Source: Arthrobacter sp. zg-Y844
GTDB taxonomy: Bacteria; Actinomycetota; Actinomycetes; Actinomycetales; Micrococcaceae
Assembly (NCBI RefSeq): GCF_024385465.1
Contig: NZ_JANFLS010000002.1
Location: 248,001-312,000 of the forward strand
Direction: 5' to 3'
Length of the DNA: 64,000 nt
A model generated the notes under the pieces. The model saw nothing but the letters and a program-made list of their open reading frames with translations, did no database searches and was not told the origin of the DNA. Position numbers and translations under genes: made by a program. Shown here piece by piece: positions 19,010-31,566 of the stretch. The number at the start of each line of letters is the position of its first letter. The stretch's first letter is position 1.

Positions 19010-20183
19010 CAGTTCACGAAACCATCAACCCCACGCCCGCCGTCCTCATGCTGGAAGACGGCCGCACCTTCCGCGGGCGGGCCTACGGTGCGCAGGGAAC
19101 GGCCCTGGGCGAAGCGGTCTTTGCCACCGGCATGACCGGCTACCAGGAGACCATCACCGACCCCTCCTATGCCCGGCAGCTCGTGGTCCAGACGGCTCCG
19201 CATATCGGCAACACCGGAGTCAACGGCGACGACGCCGAGTCCCGGCGGATCTGGGTGGCCGGGTACATTGTGCGCGACGCCGCCCGCCGCCCCTCGAGCT
19301 GGCGTTCCGAATCCACCCTGGACGAGCAGCTGGCGGAACAGGGCGTCGTCGGCATCTCCGGCGTCGACACCCGCGCCGTGACCCGGCACCTGCGCGAACG
19401 CGGGGCCATGAAGGCCGGGATTTTCTCCGGGTCCGACGCCGAACGCCCCGACAGCGAACTGCTCGCCGAGGTCCGTGCCCAGCAGGGTATGGAGGGCGCA
19501 CGGCTGGCCGAAGAGGTCAGCGTGGACGAAACCTACCTCATTGACCCGGCAGACCACGGCTGGGCCGGCGACCCGCTGTTCACCGTTGCCGCCATCGACC
19601 TAGGCATCAAATCCATGACCCCGGTGCGCCTGGCCGAGCGCGGCATCCGCACCTACGTGCTGCCCGCCGCCTCCACCTTCGAGGACATCAAAGCCCTGGG
19701 CGCCGACGGCGTGTTTATGTCCAACGGCCCCGGCGACCCGGCCACCGCCGATGTCCAGGTGGACCTGCTGCGCGAAGTGCTGGATGCCCGCATTCCGTTC
19801 TTCGGGATCTGCTTCGGCAACCAGATCCTCGGGCGTGCCCTGGGCTTCGGCACCTACAAGCTGCGCTACGGGCACCGCGGGATCAACCAGCCCGTCCTGG
19901 ACCGGCGGACCGGCAAGGTGGAAATCACCAGCCAGAACCACGGATTCGCCGTCGACGCCCCGCTGGACGGCCCCGTCACTGCACCGGAAGCCCGCTACGG
20001 CCGGGTGGAGGTCAGCCACGTCAGCCTGAACGACGACGTCGTCGAGGGCCTCGCCTGCCTCGACCTCCCCGCCTTCTCGGTCCAGTACCACCCCGAGGCT
20101 GCCGCCGGACCGCACGACTCCGCGTACCTCTTTGACCGCTTCGTCGAGCTTATGGCAGCCAGCAAGAGCAAGGAAAGCATCTA

Positions 20184-20184
<1 letters not shown>
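19006..20184 (+). CDS. carA: Carbamoyl-phosphate synthase small subunit
   Basis: The 392-residue glutaminase subunit supplies ammonia to CarB. The N-terminal half has [16 protein letters not shown] and [20 protein letters not shown]. The C-terminal class I amidotransferase domain has [22 protein letters not shown] with the nucleophilic Cys, and [12 protein letters not shown] with the catalytic His. GTG 19006 overlaps the preceding stop (GTGA), with GAGG upstream. The stop overlaps carB as TAATG. Confidence 0.98.
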
Positions 20185-23469
<3,285 letters not shown>

Positions 23470-23477
<8 letters not shown>

Positions 23478-24339
23478 GGAACGTCCCGCTTTCGGTGCGC
23501 GGCTGCGCGCGGCCATGGACCGCCGCGGGCAGCTGTGCGTCGGCATCGATCCGCACCCCGAACTGCTGGCCCAGTGGGGCCTGAACGACGACGCCGCCGG
23601 GCTCGAACGTTTTTCCCTCACCGTCCTCGCGGCGGTGGGGGAGCAGGTTGCGGCCGTGAAGCCACAGGTGGCGCTGTACGAACGCCACGGATCCGCCGGG
23701 CTGGCGGTCCTGGAACGCCTGCTGCAGGAGTGTTCGGACGCCGGCGTGCTCAGTATCGCCGACGCCAAGCGCGGGGACATCGGCTCCACGATGGCAGCCT
23801 ATGCGGACGCGTGGCTGCGGGACGGTTCGCCGCTGGCGGCCGACGCCGTGACGCTCAGTCCGTATCTCGGGTTCGGGTCCCTGCGGCCCGCCCTGGACCT
23901 TGCGGCTGCCACCGGACGCGGTGTATTTGTCCTGGCACTGACGTCAAACCCGGAAGGGGCGTCCGTTCAGCACGTCGGCGCCGGGGGAGCGGAACGGTCC
24001 GTGGCTGCCCGGATCGTGGACGCGGCAGCGGCGGAAAATGCCGGCCCGGGAGGTGGTTCCGGGACGGAACTGGGCTCCGTGGGACTTGTGGTCGGCGCGA
24101 CCGTCGGCACGGCACTGGCAGATCTGGAGATCGACCTTGCCGCCTCGCGGGCACCGCTGCTCGCTCCGGGCCTGGGCGCCCAGGGGGCAACCGCCGCCGA
24201 CCTGCGCGGAACCTTCGCTGCGGCGTACCCCAACGTCCTGGCCACCTCCAGCCGCGGCATCCTGCGGGCCGGCCCCGACCCCCGGGGCCTCCTCGACGCA
24301 GCACTGCGGACCGGATCGGAGCTGGCATCCGTACGCTAG
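23470..24339 (+). CDS. pyrF: Orotidine 5'-phosphate decarboxylase (type 2, actinobacterial)
   Basis: The 289-residue enzyme makes UMP. The active-site signature [15 protein letters not shown] is present with its Lys and Asp residues. [15 protein letters not shown] at the N-terminus and [11 protein letters not shown] near the end are typical of the type 2 subfamily found in mycobacteria. GTG 23470 lies inside the last codons of carB. It is the last gene of the pyr operon; no obvious terminator hairpin follows before the mihF promoter. pyrD is not in this window. Confidence 0.96.
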
Positions 24340-24367
24340 GGGAGCGGCGTCTGCGAATCGGGTTCCA

Positions 24368-24397
24368 TTGCAATTGGGCTTCGATTGCGGATAGGTT
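24368..24397 (+). promoter_or_regulatory. Promoter of mihF
   Basis: TTGCAA (24368-24373) and TAGGTT (24392-24397) are separated by 18 bases, a good SigA-type promoter. The predicted start is near 24404, giving a leader of about 48 bases to the mihF TTG. Confidence 0.6.
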
Positions 24398-24451
24398 CGG
24401 AGCTACCAGCAGAGCCGCTGACAGCGGTGTGTCTTCGTCCGGGAGCGTCTC

Positions 24452-24769
24452 TTGAACCTCAAGCCACTGACAGAAGCCGAGCGTACGCTCGCCCGCGAAA
24501 AGGCCACCGCGGCCCGGGCGGTCCGTGCGGAGGTCAAGTCACGTATCAAGTCCGGTGATCTCAGCATCGAGGAAGTCATCCTGTCCCGTTCCGGCGAGGA
24601 AGCGGTTGGCCGGCTGAAGGTCATGGACCTGCTGCGCGCCTTGCCTGGTGTCGGGGAGCGCCGCGCAGCTGGAATAATGGCTACGGTAGGTATTGCGCCC
24701 ACCCGCCGGGTCCGGGGGTTGGGCGTGCATCAGCGCAAGGCGCTGATAGACCTGCTGGCGAGCCATTAG
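24452..24769 (+). CDS. mihF: Integration host factor, actinobacterial type (mIHF)
   Basis: The 105-residue DNA-binding nucleoid protein is essential in mycobacteria and supports integrase-mediated recombination. The N-terminal helix is highly charged (LTEAERTLAREKATAARAVR). The DNA-binding part holds LPGVGERRAAGIMATVGIAPTRRVRGLG, a helix-two-turn-helix-like motif rich in Gly and Arg. TTG 24452 follows GGGAG at 24441-24445. The gene precedes gmk and rpoZ, the usual actinobacterial order. Confidence 0.93.
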   Translation: MNLKPLTEAERTLAREKATAARAVRAEVKSRIKSGDLSIEEVILSRSGEEAVGRLKVMDLLRALPGVGERRAAGIMATVGIAPTRRVRGLGVHQRKALIDLLASH

Positions 24770-24810
24770 GCTCAGGAGGCCCGCAATAACAACGAGTGAA
24801 TGAGGTTTAC

Positions 24811-25380
24811 GTGTCGCAACCGCGGCTGACAGTTCTGGCAGGTCCAACCGCAGTTGGCAAGGGCACTGTATCCACCTATATCCGGGACAACTATCCCGAG
24901 GTCTGGCTTTCCGTCTCGGCCACCACCCGTGCCCCCCGTCCGGGTGAAGAAGACGGCGTACATTACTTCTTCGTCAGCGCCGAAGAGTTCGACGCCATGA
25001 TTGAGCAGGACCAGATGCTCGAGTGGGCAGTGGTCCACGGACGCAACCGCTATGGAACCCTGCGCCGCACCGTGGAAGCAGCCATGGCCGAGGGCCGCAG
25101 CGTATTGCTGGAGATCGATCTCCAGGGTGCGCGGCAGGTCAAGAAGTCCATGCCGGAGGCGAATTTCGTGTTCCTGGCCCCGCCTACCTGGGACGAAATG
25201 GTGCGGCGACTGGTCGGGCGCGGAACCGAAACGCCCGAAGAGCAGCAGCAACGGCTGGAAACCGCTAAACTGGAACTTGCTGCCGAGTCCGAGTTCGATC
25301 ACACCGTCATTAATGATGACGTCCAGCGGGCTGCAGCTGAGCTTGTATCACTCATGGGAATCAGTCCGCGCACGCGCTGA
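24811..25380 (+). CDS. gmk: Guanylate kinase
   Basis: The 189-residue kinase converts GMP to GDP. The P-loop is [10 protein letters not shown], the GMP-binding region has [20 protein letters not shown], and [12 protein letters not shown] is conserved. GTG 24811 is preferred over GTG 24796 because GAGG lies six bases upstream and because relatives begin (M)[11 protein letters not shown]. It lies between mihF and rpoZ. Confidence 0.96.
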   Translation: MSQPRLTVLAGPTAVGKGTVSTYIRDNYPEVWLSVSATTRAPRPGEEDGVHYFFVSAEEFDAMIEQDQMLEWAVVHGRNRYGTLRRTVEAAMAEGRSVLLEIDLQGARQVKKSMPEANFVFLAPPTWDEMVRRLVGRGTETPEEQQQRLETAKLELAAESEFDHTVINDDVQRAAAELVSLMGISPRTR

Positions 25381-25418
25381 CAAACCGCGAATCCCGTTCA
25401 AGAATTTTGGAGAACCCT

Positions 25419-25670
25419 GTGTCTGAAGGCATCATCAACCCGCCGATCGACGACCTGCTCGAAGCCGCCGATTCCAAGTACGCGCTGGTCATCTACGGTG
25501 CCAAGCGCGCCCGCCAGATCAACGCCTACTACTCCCAGCTGCACGAGGGCCTGTTCGAGTACGTCGGCCCGCTGGTGGAAACCAAGCTGAACGAAAAGCC
25601 GCTGTCCATCGCCCTGCGCGAGATCAACGACGGCATGCTCGTGGTGCGCCCGAACGAGAACGCCGAGTAA
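25419..25670 (+). CDS. rpoZ: RNA polymerase omega subunit
   Basis: The 83-residue subunit helps fold beta-prime. The core [20 protein letters not shown] and the closing [16 protein letters not shown] are standard. GTG 25419 has GGAG six bases upstream. An in-frame TTG at 25407 would place the start inside that site and is rejected. It lies 38 bases after gmk and 32 before coaBC, within one operon. Confidence 0.97.
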   Translation: MSEGIINPPIDDLLEAADSKYALVIYGAKRARQINAYYSQLHEGLFEYVGPLVETKLNEKPLSIALREINDGMLVVRPNENAE

Positions 25671-25702
25671 AGCTCAGCGACCACAAGGGGGAAGGCAGCA
25701 GC

Positions 25703-26980
25703 GTGCGCATAGTCCTGGGCGTCGGCGGCGGAATCGCCGCGTACAAGGCCGCGTCGCTGCTGCGGCTTTTCACCGAGGCCGGGCACAACGTCACCGTTGT
25801 CCCCACCGAATCCTCCAAGCAGTTCGTCGGTGTTGCAACGTGGGAGGCGCTCTCCGGCAACCCCGTCTCCTCCTCCGTCTTCGACGAAGTGGAGAAGGTC
25901 AACCATGTGCGGCTCGGACACGAAGCGGATCTGATCGTGGTGGCCCCGGCCACTGCGGACCTGCTGGCCCGGGCTGCCGCCGGCCAGGCAAACGACCTGC
26001 TCACCAATACCCTGCTAATGGCGCGCGGGCCGGTGGTTTTCGCCCCGGCCATGCATACCGAAATGTGGATGCATCCCGCGACCACCGCCAACGTCGCCAC
26101 CCTGCGCAGCCGGGGTGCCGTGGTGCTGGAACCGGGCATCGGGCGGCTGACGGGCAAGGACACCGGCCCCGGCCGCCTGCCGGAACCGGAAGCCATCTTC
26201 ACCGCCGCACTGGCCGCCGTGGAAGCTGACAGCGTCGAAGCTGACAGCAGCGAGGCCGCAAACACCGCAGCCGCTCCCGGCGATCTGGCCGGCACCACCG
26301 TCACCATCACCGCCGGAGGCACCCGCGAACCGCTGGACCCGGTACGGTTCCTCGGCAACCGCTCCTCAGGAAAGCAGGGGACCGCGCTGGCCGAAGCGGC
26401 GCTGGCGGCCGGCGCCCGGGTGCGGCTCATCGCGGCGCACATGGATGTTCCGGCGCCGAGCGGCGTCGAGCTTATCCGCGTCGAAACAGCCCTCGAACTC
26501 CGTACCGCCGTGCACGCGGCCGCCGCGGATTCCGACGTCGTGATCATGGCCGCCGCGGTCGCGGATTTCCGCCCGTCACAGGTGGTGGACACCAAAATCA
26601 AGAAGCGCGACGACGAAGCGGATCCCGTGATCACCCTCGTCCGCAATCCCGACATCCTGCAGGAACTGGTCCAGGCGCGCGAAGCAGCCGGAGCGGGCAC
26701 CCCGAAACTCATTGTCGGCTTCGCCGCCGAAACCGGAGATGCCAGCTCCGATGTGCTCGAATACGGGCGCAAGAAGCTTGCCCGCAAGGGCTGCGACCTG
26801 CTGGTCCTCAACCGGGTCGGCAAATCCCTGGTCTTCGGCCAGGACGACACCGAGGTGAGGATTCTCTCACCGGCAGACGCCGCAGAGGATGCAGGCGAAA
26901 GCGCAGCCGGCACCAAAGCCGACGTTTCGGCACGCATCATCGCGCGGATTTCCGCCGAGCTCGCCGCACGCACCGCCTGA
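25703..26980 (+). CDS. coaBC: Bifunctional phosphopantothenoylcysteine decarboxylase / synthetase
   Basis: The 425-residue protein carries out two steps of coenzyme A synthesis. The N-terminal flavin CoaC domain begins [20 protein letters not shown], with the catalytic His68 in VNHVRLGH and [15 protein letters not shown]. The C-terminal CoaB domain starts near residue 195 and shows [31 protein letters not shown] and a KIKK segment. A short acidic/Ala linker ([18 protein letters not shown]) joins the domains. GTG 25703 has GGAAGG eight bases upstream. Confidence 0.97.
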   Translation: MRIVLGVGGGIAAYKAASLLRLFTEAGHNVTVVPTESSKQFVGVATWEALSGNPVSSSVFDEVEKVNHVRLGHEADLIVVAPATADLLARAAAGQANDLLTNTLLMARGPVVFAPAMHTEMWMHPATTANVATLRSRGAVVLEPGIGRLTGKDTGPGRLPEPEAIFTAALAAVEADSVEADSSEAANTAAAPGDLAGTTVTITAGGTREPLDPVRFLGNRSSGKQGTALAEAALAAGARVRLIAAHMDVPAPSGVELIRVETALELRTAVHAAAADSDVVIMAAAVADFRPSQVVDTKIKKRDDEADPVITLVRNPDILQELVQAREAAGAGTPKLIVGFAAETGDASSDVLEYGRKKLARKGCDLLVLNRVGKSLVFGQDDTEVRILSPADAAEDAGESAAGTKADVSARIIARISAELAARTA

Positions 26981-27023
26981 GGCCGCGCACCCTGCACGTG
27001 CTTCGATGGTCGGTGCGGCCCGG

Positions 27024-27029
27024 TAGAGT
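27024..27029 (+). promoter_or_regulatory. Leaderless promoter of metK
   Basis: TAGAGT ends seven bases before the metK GTG. The expected transcription start falls on or next to the start codon, and there is no Shine-Dalgarno sequence. There is no room for a SAM riboswitch. Confidence 0.55.
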
Positions 27030-27036
27030 AAATCCC

Positions 27037-28266
27037 GTGACTTTTTCCGATACATCATCCCCCTCCAAGCCGCAGTCCAACCTGCGCCTTTTCACCTCGG
27101 AATCCGTCACTGAGGGCCACCCGGACAAAATCTGTGACCAGATCAGTGACGCAATCCTCGACGGCCTGCTCAAGGTCGATCCCGAGTCCCGGGTAGCCGT
27201 TGAAACCCTGGTGACCACAGGCCTGGTGCACGTCGCAGGAGAAGTGACCACCGAGGGTTACGTTGAGATCCCGCAGCTGGTCCGCGACACCATCCTGGAC
27301 ATCGGCTACGATTCCTCGGCCAACGGCTTCGACGGCGCCCGCTGCGGCGTGTCCGTATCCATCGGCCAGCAGTCCCCGGAAATCGCTTCAGGTGTGTTCA
27401 ACTCCCTGGAGAACCGGACCGGCAAGGTTGTTGACCCCTATGACGCCCAGGGCGCGGGGGACCAGGGCATCATGTTCGGCTACGCCAGTGACGAGACCTC
27501 GGTGCTGATGCCCACGCCCATCTGGCTGGCCCACCGCCTCTCCGAACGCCTCACCACCGTCCGCAAGGACGGCACCCTCCCGTACCTTCGTCCGGACGGC
27601 AAGACCCAGGTCACCGTGGGGTACGACGGCGACCGGCCGGTTTCCGTGGACTCCGTGGTTGTCTCCACCCAGCACGCCGCGGAGCTGGACCTGGAACAGC
27701 TGCGTGCCGACATGGTCGAGTACGTGGTGAACCCCGTCCTGGCCGGCACCGACCTGGACATTTCCGATGTCAAGCACATCATCAACCCCGGCGGACCCTT
27801 CGTCATTGGCGGTCCCGTCGGCGATGCCGGCCTCACCGGCCGCAAGATCATCGTTGACACCTACGGTGGATTTGCCCGCCACGGCGGCGGTGCGTTCAGC
27901 GGCAAGGACCCGAGCAAGGTGGACCGTTCCGCGGCCTACGCCATGCGCTGGGTTGCCAAGAACGTGGTCGCCGCCGGCCTGGCCCGGCGTGCGGAAATCC
28001 AGATTGCCTACGCCATCGGGATGGCCCGCCCCGTAGGCATCTACGTGGAAACCTTCGGTACCGAGACGGTGGACCCGGCCCGGATTGCCGACGCCGTGCA
28101 GGAAGTCTTCGACCTGCGTCCGCTGGGCATCATCAACGGCCTGGACCTCAAGCGTCCCATCTACCAGCGGACTGCCGCCCACGGCCACTTCGGCCGTGAG
28201 GACGAAGGTTTCACCTGGGAGCGCAAGGACAAGGTCGAGGACCTCCGCAGCTACTTCAACGTGTAG
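27037..28266 (+). CDS. metK: S-adenosylmethionine synthetase
   Basis: The 409-residue enzyme makes SAM from methionine and ATP. Signature sequences are [20 protein letters not shown], the [15 protein letters not shown] loop, DGKTQVTV and [19 protein letters not shown] 27037 is preferred because it lies at leaderless distance from TAGAGT and begins close to family homology; the frame stays open upstream to 26998 without similarity. priA follows six bases after the stop. Confidence 0.98.
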   Translation: MTFSDTSSPSKPQSNLRLFTSESVTEGHPDKICDQISDAILDGLLKVDPESRVAVETLVTTGLVHVAGEVTTEGYVEIPQLVRDTILDIGYDSSANGFDGARCGVSVSIGQQSPEIASGVFNSLENRTGKVVDPYDAQGAGDQGIMFGYASDETSVLMPTPIWLAHRLSERLTTVRKDGTLPYLRPDGKTQVTVGYDGDRPVSVDSVVVSTQHAAELDLEQLRADMVEYVVNPVLAGTDLDISDVKHIINPGGPFVIGGPVGDAGLTGRKIIVDTYGGFARHGGGAFSGKDPSKVDRSAAYAMRWVAKNVVAAGLARRAEIQIAYAIGMARPVGIYVETFGTETVDPARIADAVQEVFDLRPLGIINGLDLKRPIYQRTAAHGHFGREDEGFTWERKDKVEDLRSYFNV

Positions 28267-28272
28267 CCGGCC

Positions 28273-30465
28273 ATGGCCGCCGACGACACTACCGAGGCCG
28301 TGCAGCTTTCCCTGCTGCACGGCTTCACGCCGTCGGCAAAACCGGTAGGCAAGTCCCAGCCGGCTTCCGCCCTGCCGATTGCCCGTGTCCTGCTGGATTC
28401 CCCGCTGCCGCACCTGGACCGGCCCTTTGACTATCTGGTCCCCGCAGACCTCGACGCCGACGCTGTGCCCGGCGCCCGGGTCAAGGTGCGGTTCGGCGGC
28501 CAGGAACTCCCTGGATTTATCACTGAACGGGCGGCCGAAGCGGACACCGCCGCCCGGTTGATGCCGTTGGGCAAGGTAATCTCCCCGCAGCCAGTGCTTT
28601 CGCCGCAGATCCTGCGCCTGGCCGAGGCCGTTGCAGCACGCTACGCCGGAACCGTCCATGACGTGCTGCGGGTGGCGATTCCGCCGCGTGCGGCGAGGGT
28701 GGAGAAGGAATTCACTCCGGAAGCGCGGGCGGCATCCGCTGGGACGGGCGCCGGGATTGACGCCGGCTCCGGTGCCGGTGCCGGCACTGATTCGGGAGCA
28801 GCAGCGGCAGACACCGTACCCGGACCGGAAGGGGCCGGAGCCAACCCGCTGGCACGCTATCCGCACGGACCGCGGTTCCTGACCCATCTGGCCGCGGGCC
28901 ACCGCCCCCGCGCCGTGCTCTCCTCGCTCGGCGGTTACGGCGCGAAGGACTGGCCTGCCGAAATTGCCGAAGCTGTGCGCTCCACGCTGCTCTCCGGGCG
29001 GGGCGCCGTCGTCGTCGTTCCCGACAATAAGGACCTCTCGCGGGTGCAGTCGGCGCTTACTGCCCGGATCGGTGCAGACTCCTTTGTGCGGTTGACGGCC
29101 GAAGACGGACCCACTCCGCGCTACCGCAGTTTCCTCCAGTTGCTGCACGGCGATGTCCGTGTGGCCATCGGGACCCGTTCGGCCGCTTATGCGCCGGTGC
29201 GGGATCTTGGGCTGGCCGTGATCTGGGACGACGCCGATGATCTGCACGCCGAACAGCGGGCCCCCTACCAGCACGCCCGCGACGTCCTTCTGCTGCGTGC
29301 CGAACTGGAAGACGCAGCCCTGCTCCTGGCGTCGCATTCGCGGAGCACTGAGGCGCAGCGGCTGGTCGCCAGCGGCTGGGCAGCCGGTATAGCGGCCGAC
29401 CGTTCAACCGTCCGGGCGCATGCCCCGCGGGTGGTCAGCACTACCGATTCCTTCACGATGGAACGCGACCCCTTGGCTGCCCGTGCCCGGATACCGCACG
29501 CCGCGTGGAAGGCGGCGCAGGACGGACTGACGCGCGGACCGGTGCTGGTCCAGGTGGCCCGGACCGGTTTCTCGCCTGCGTTGTCCTGCCAGGAGTGCCG
29601 GGAACCCGCCCGGTGCCGCAACTGCTCCGGCCCCTTGGGCCTTGCCAGCAGGAACGGTATTCCGGCATGCCGCTGGTGCGGGCGGCCGGAGCCCATGTGG
29701 CATTGCGGCAACTGCGGAGGAACCCAGCTGCGGGGCTCCACCGCCGGTGCCGGGCGCACCGCCGAGGAGCTGGGCCGTGCGTTCCCCTCCACTACCGTGA
29801 TTTCTTCCGCCGGCGACCACATCCGGACCGAGATTCCGGACACTCCGGCACTGGTCGTCGCCACCCCCGGCGCCGAGCCCGTAGCTCCGGGTGGCTACGC
29901 CGCAGCCATTCTGCTGGACGGCAATGCGATGCTGTCCCGCGAATCACTGCGCGCGGGGGAGGACACCCTGCGCCGCTGGTTTACGGCGGCATCGCTGGTC
30001 CGGCCGGCAACGGAAAAAGGCCTCGTGGTTGTCACGGCTGACGATTCGGCAACGGTTGGCCATCTGCTCCGTTGGGACCCGGCGTCGGCGGCGGAACGCG
30101 AACTGGAGCTGCGGCGCGAACTGGGTTTGCCGCCGGCCGTGCGGTATGCCGAACTGACCGGGTCGCGGGAGGGACTTGACGCGTTCATTACGCGGCTCGA
30201 GCTGCCTGAGGGTGTCCGGACCGTGGGGCCGGCGCCGCTTGCACCCGCAGTTGCCCCGCCGCCGGGGAACGCCCAGCAACGGGAGAGCAAGTCCCCGGAC
30301 GGCCAGTTGGGCGGCGCCGGCGGACGCTACCGGACACTCCTGTTTTTCCCCTACGCTGCGGCCCCCGCGATTACGGCGGCGCTTCGTTCAACCAAGGCTG
30401 CTGCCTCTGCCCGCCGGACGGGCGATCCCGTCTACATTCGAGTGGACGGAACCGACGTTCTCTAG
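28273..30465 (+). CDS. priA: PriA-like primosomal protein without helicase motifs
   Basis: The 730-residue protein has the PriA domain plan: an N-terminal 3'-DNA-binding domain (ARVLLDSPLPHLDRPFDYLV, VKVRFGGQELPGFI), a helicase-like core and a complete zinc module with eight cysteines (CQECREPARCRNC, CRWCGRPEP, CGNCGG). The expected Walker A GxTGSGKT is missing; VVVVPDNKDLSRVQ stands in that area. The DEEH-type box is replaced by VIWDDADDL. This fits the known helicase-dead PriA of actinobacteria. A 40-residue Ala/Gly-rich insert (from about residue 156) separates the domains. It probably loads DNA polymerase or primosome partners without unwinding, which is inference. Confidence 0.9.
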   Translation: MAADDTTEAVQLSLLHGFTPSAKPVGKSQPASALPIARVLLDSPLPHLDRPFDYLVPADLDADAVPGARVKVRFGGQELPGFITERAAEADTAARLMPLGKVISPQPVLSPQILRLAEAVAARYAGTVHDVLRVAIPPRAARVEKEFTPEARAASAGTGAGIDAGSGAGAGTDSGAAAADTVPGPEGAGANPLARYPHGPRFLTHLAAGHRPRAVLSSLGGYGAKDWPAEIAEAVRSTLLSGRGAVVVVPDNKDLSRVQSALTARIGADSFVRLTAEDGPTPRYRSFLQLLHGDVRVAIGTRSAAYAPVRDLGLAVIWDDADDLHAEQRAPYQHARDVLLLRAELEDAALLLASHSRSTEAQRLVASGWAAGIAADRSTVRAHAPRVVSTTDSFTMERDPLAARARIPHAAWKAAQDGLTRGPVLVQVARTGFSPALSCQECREPARCRNCSGPLGLASRNGIPACRWCGRPEPMWHCGNCGGTQLRGSTAGAGRTAEELGRAFPSTTVISSAGDHIRTEIPDTPALVVATPGAEPVAPGGYAAAILLDGNAMLSRESLRAGEDTLRRWFTAASLVRPATEKGLVVVTADDSATVGHLLRWDPASAAERELELRRELGLPPAVRYAELTGSREGLDAFITRLELPEGVRTVGPAPLAPAVAPPPGNAQQRESKSPDGQLGGAGGRYRTLLFFPYAAAPAITAALRSTKAAASARRTGDPVYIRVDGTDVL

Positions 30466-30500
30466 GGCCTGGCGTCCTGCGACTGGTTCCAGCTGCAGTC

Positions 30501-30553
30501 CTTGCTTACAGCAGCTCGTGTTCCTGCAGCTGGTTCTTGCTTACAGCAGCTCG
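30501..30553. repeat. 18-bp direct repeat, two copies 35 bp apart
   Basis: CTTGCTTACAGCAGCTCG occurs at 30501-30518 and again at 30536-30553. The second copy holds the stop codon and last codons of the small reverse-strand gene. The first copy lies just beyond it, so the 3' end of that gene appears to be tandemly duplicated in the gap after priA. Confidence 0.85.
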
Positions 30554-30690
30554 AACAGCACGGCGCAGGCGCCAAGCAGGGAAAGCAAAGCCAGTTGGGC
30601 GGCACCGCCCAACCGGGACAACCGCCCCAACAGTCCACGGGGTACTCCGTGGATCATCCAGTACCGATGATTGACAGTGGGCAGCTTCAC
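30541..30690 (-). CDS. Candidate small membrane protein, 49 residues
   Basis: A GTG at 30690, preceded by an AAAGGGGA-like Shine-Dalgarno on the minus strand, opens a 49-codon frame. It encodes a basic N-terminal half (VKLPTVNHRYWMIHG, PRGLLGRLSRLG) and a C-terminal hydrophobic helix (AAQLALLSLLGACAVLFELL). About 75 percent of codons end in G or C, close to but below neighbouring genes. I recognise no family. It lies convergent to priA in an otherwise non-coding 455-bp gap. Topology suggests a tail-anchored peptide with a cytoplasmic positively charged side. Confidence 0.4.
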   Translation of the reverse strand: MKLPTVNHRYWMIHGVPRGLLGRLSRLGGAAQLALLSLLGACAVLFELL

Positions 30691-30866
30691 TGCTGCGTCC
30701 CCTTTCCCAGCCCCCGGGCCTGGCGGCTGCAGCTGTGACTGCCCACCCACTTGCCCGGGCCGATCCGTTTCAAGGCGTACATTTCCCAGTATCCCGCCCC
30801 GCGGAAAGCAGAATTGACCGGAATCGGGGTGAAGTTTGCCACTGGGTGTGCCCATGTGGCGGGTAC

Positions 30867-30900
30867 AACGAAGGGCTCCGGATTTCCGGAGCCCTTCGTT
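30867..30900 (-). terminator. Terminator of hsp20
   Basis: A perfect 16-bp stem (30867-30882 with 30885-30900) with a TT loop lies 20 bases beyond the hsp20 stop. The T-run on the minus strand is short (TTGT). The stretch between this hairpin and the small gene at 30690 (about 175 bp) holds no feature that I can support. Confidence 0.75.
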
Positions 30901-30920
30901 GCAGAAAATGGAGTCAGGGA

Positions 30921-31415
30921 TTAGGCCCCAACGGTTTCCCGGCTGGTACCTTCGACTGCGCTGTTTCCTTCGTCTGCACCGTTTCCTTCGACGGTTTCGC
31001 CGTTGATAGCGGAAGCTTCCGTTGAGGTTTGGACGGCGATCTTGCGGGGCTTGGCCCGCTCAACCACCGGGATGATGACACTGAGGACACCGTTCTCGTA
31101 CTGGGCCGAAATCTGTTCAGTGTCGATCCCCTGGCCGAGGTTGAGCTGGCGCAGGAAGGAACCGCTTTCCCGTTCGCGGGTGAGCCACTTGACCCCGTCC
31201 GTGTTCTGCAGCGTGCGCTGGGCCCGGATGGTCAGCAGTTGGCCGTCGACGTCAATGTCGATGGATCCGGGATCGATCCCGGGGAGATCTGCTGCGAGGA
31301 TGTACTGGTCGCCTTGCCGGTAGAGGTCCATGGGCATGCCGCGCAGGGTTCCTTCGCCACGCAGTGCCTGAGCCATGCGGTCCAGTTCCTGGAACGGATC
31401 AAACTTCATAGCCAT
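30921..31415 (-). CDS. Small heat-shock protein (Hsp20/alpha-crystallin family)
   Basis: The 164-residue chaperone holds denatured proteins for refolding. The alpha-crystallin domain runs from about residue 28 to 128, with PMDLYRQGDQYILAADLPG, IDIDVDGQLLTIRAQR and the closing YENGVLSVIIPVVE. The C-terminal tail is acidic and rich in Gly and Ser, with PRKIAV near its start. The ATG at 31415 follows AAGGAG by 11 bases; an in-frame ATG at 31409 is also possible. The promoter region carries a CIRCE element and a HAIR-like repeat, so heat induction through HrcA and perhaps HspR is inferred. Confidence 0.93.
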   Translation of the reverse strand: MAMKFDPFQELDRMAQALRGEGTLRGMPMDLYRQGDQYILAADLPGIDPGSIDIDVDGQLLTIRAQRTLQNTDGVKWLTRERESGSFLRQLNLGQGIDTEQISAQYENGVLSVIIPVVERAKPRKIAVQTSTEASAINGETVEGNGADEGNSAVEGTSRETVGA

Positions 31416-31473
31416 GGTGGTACCAACTCCTTCAACATAATCGCTTTTTCAGCGGTGCCGAGATTCAGTTCCA

Positions 31474-31498
31474 AAGTTGAGTCAGTGACGCTCAACTT
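31474..31498. promoter_or_regulatory. HAIR-like inverted repeat in the hsp20 leader
   Basis: AAGTTGAG and CTCAACTT form perfect 8-bp arms around nine bases. Read as GTTGAGT-N7-GCTCAAC it matches the HspR operator (CTTGAGT-N7-ACTCAAG) at 11 of 14 positions, with the correct spacing. It lies just downstream of the predicted hsp20 transcription start. No hspR gene is in the window. Confidence 0.45.
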
Positions 31499-31507
31499 GC
31501 GAAAATG

Positions 31508-31537
31508 AGATTAGCACTCTCAAGGGGCGAGTGCCAA
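31508..31537 (-). promoter_or_regulatory. hsp20 promoter embedded in CIRCE
   Basis: On the minus strand TTGGCA (31537-31532) and TAATCT (31513-31508) are 18 bases apart. The -35 is formed by one CIRCE arm and the start of the -10 by the other, so bound HrcA would block polymerase directly. The predicted start is near 31501. Confidence 0.6.
31511..31537. promoter_or_regulatory. CIRCE element (HrcA operator) of hsp20
   Basis: TTAGCACTC-N9-GAGTGCCAA matches the CIRCE consensus TTAGCACTC-N9-GAGTGCTAA at 17 of 18 arm positions. HrcA, the repressor that binds such sites, is encoded at 61778 in this window. Confidence 0.93.
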
Positions 31538-31566
31538 CTACTTTTTCCGGTGTTGAATTTGTTCTC

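Noticed and set aside
26981-27036. SAM riboswitch before metK
   Set aside because: The -10 box is seven bases from the start codon, which leaves no room for a leader RNA.
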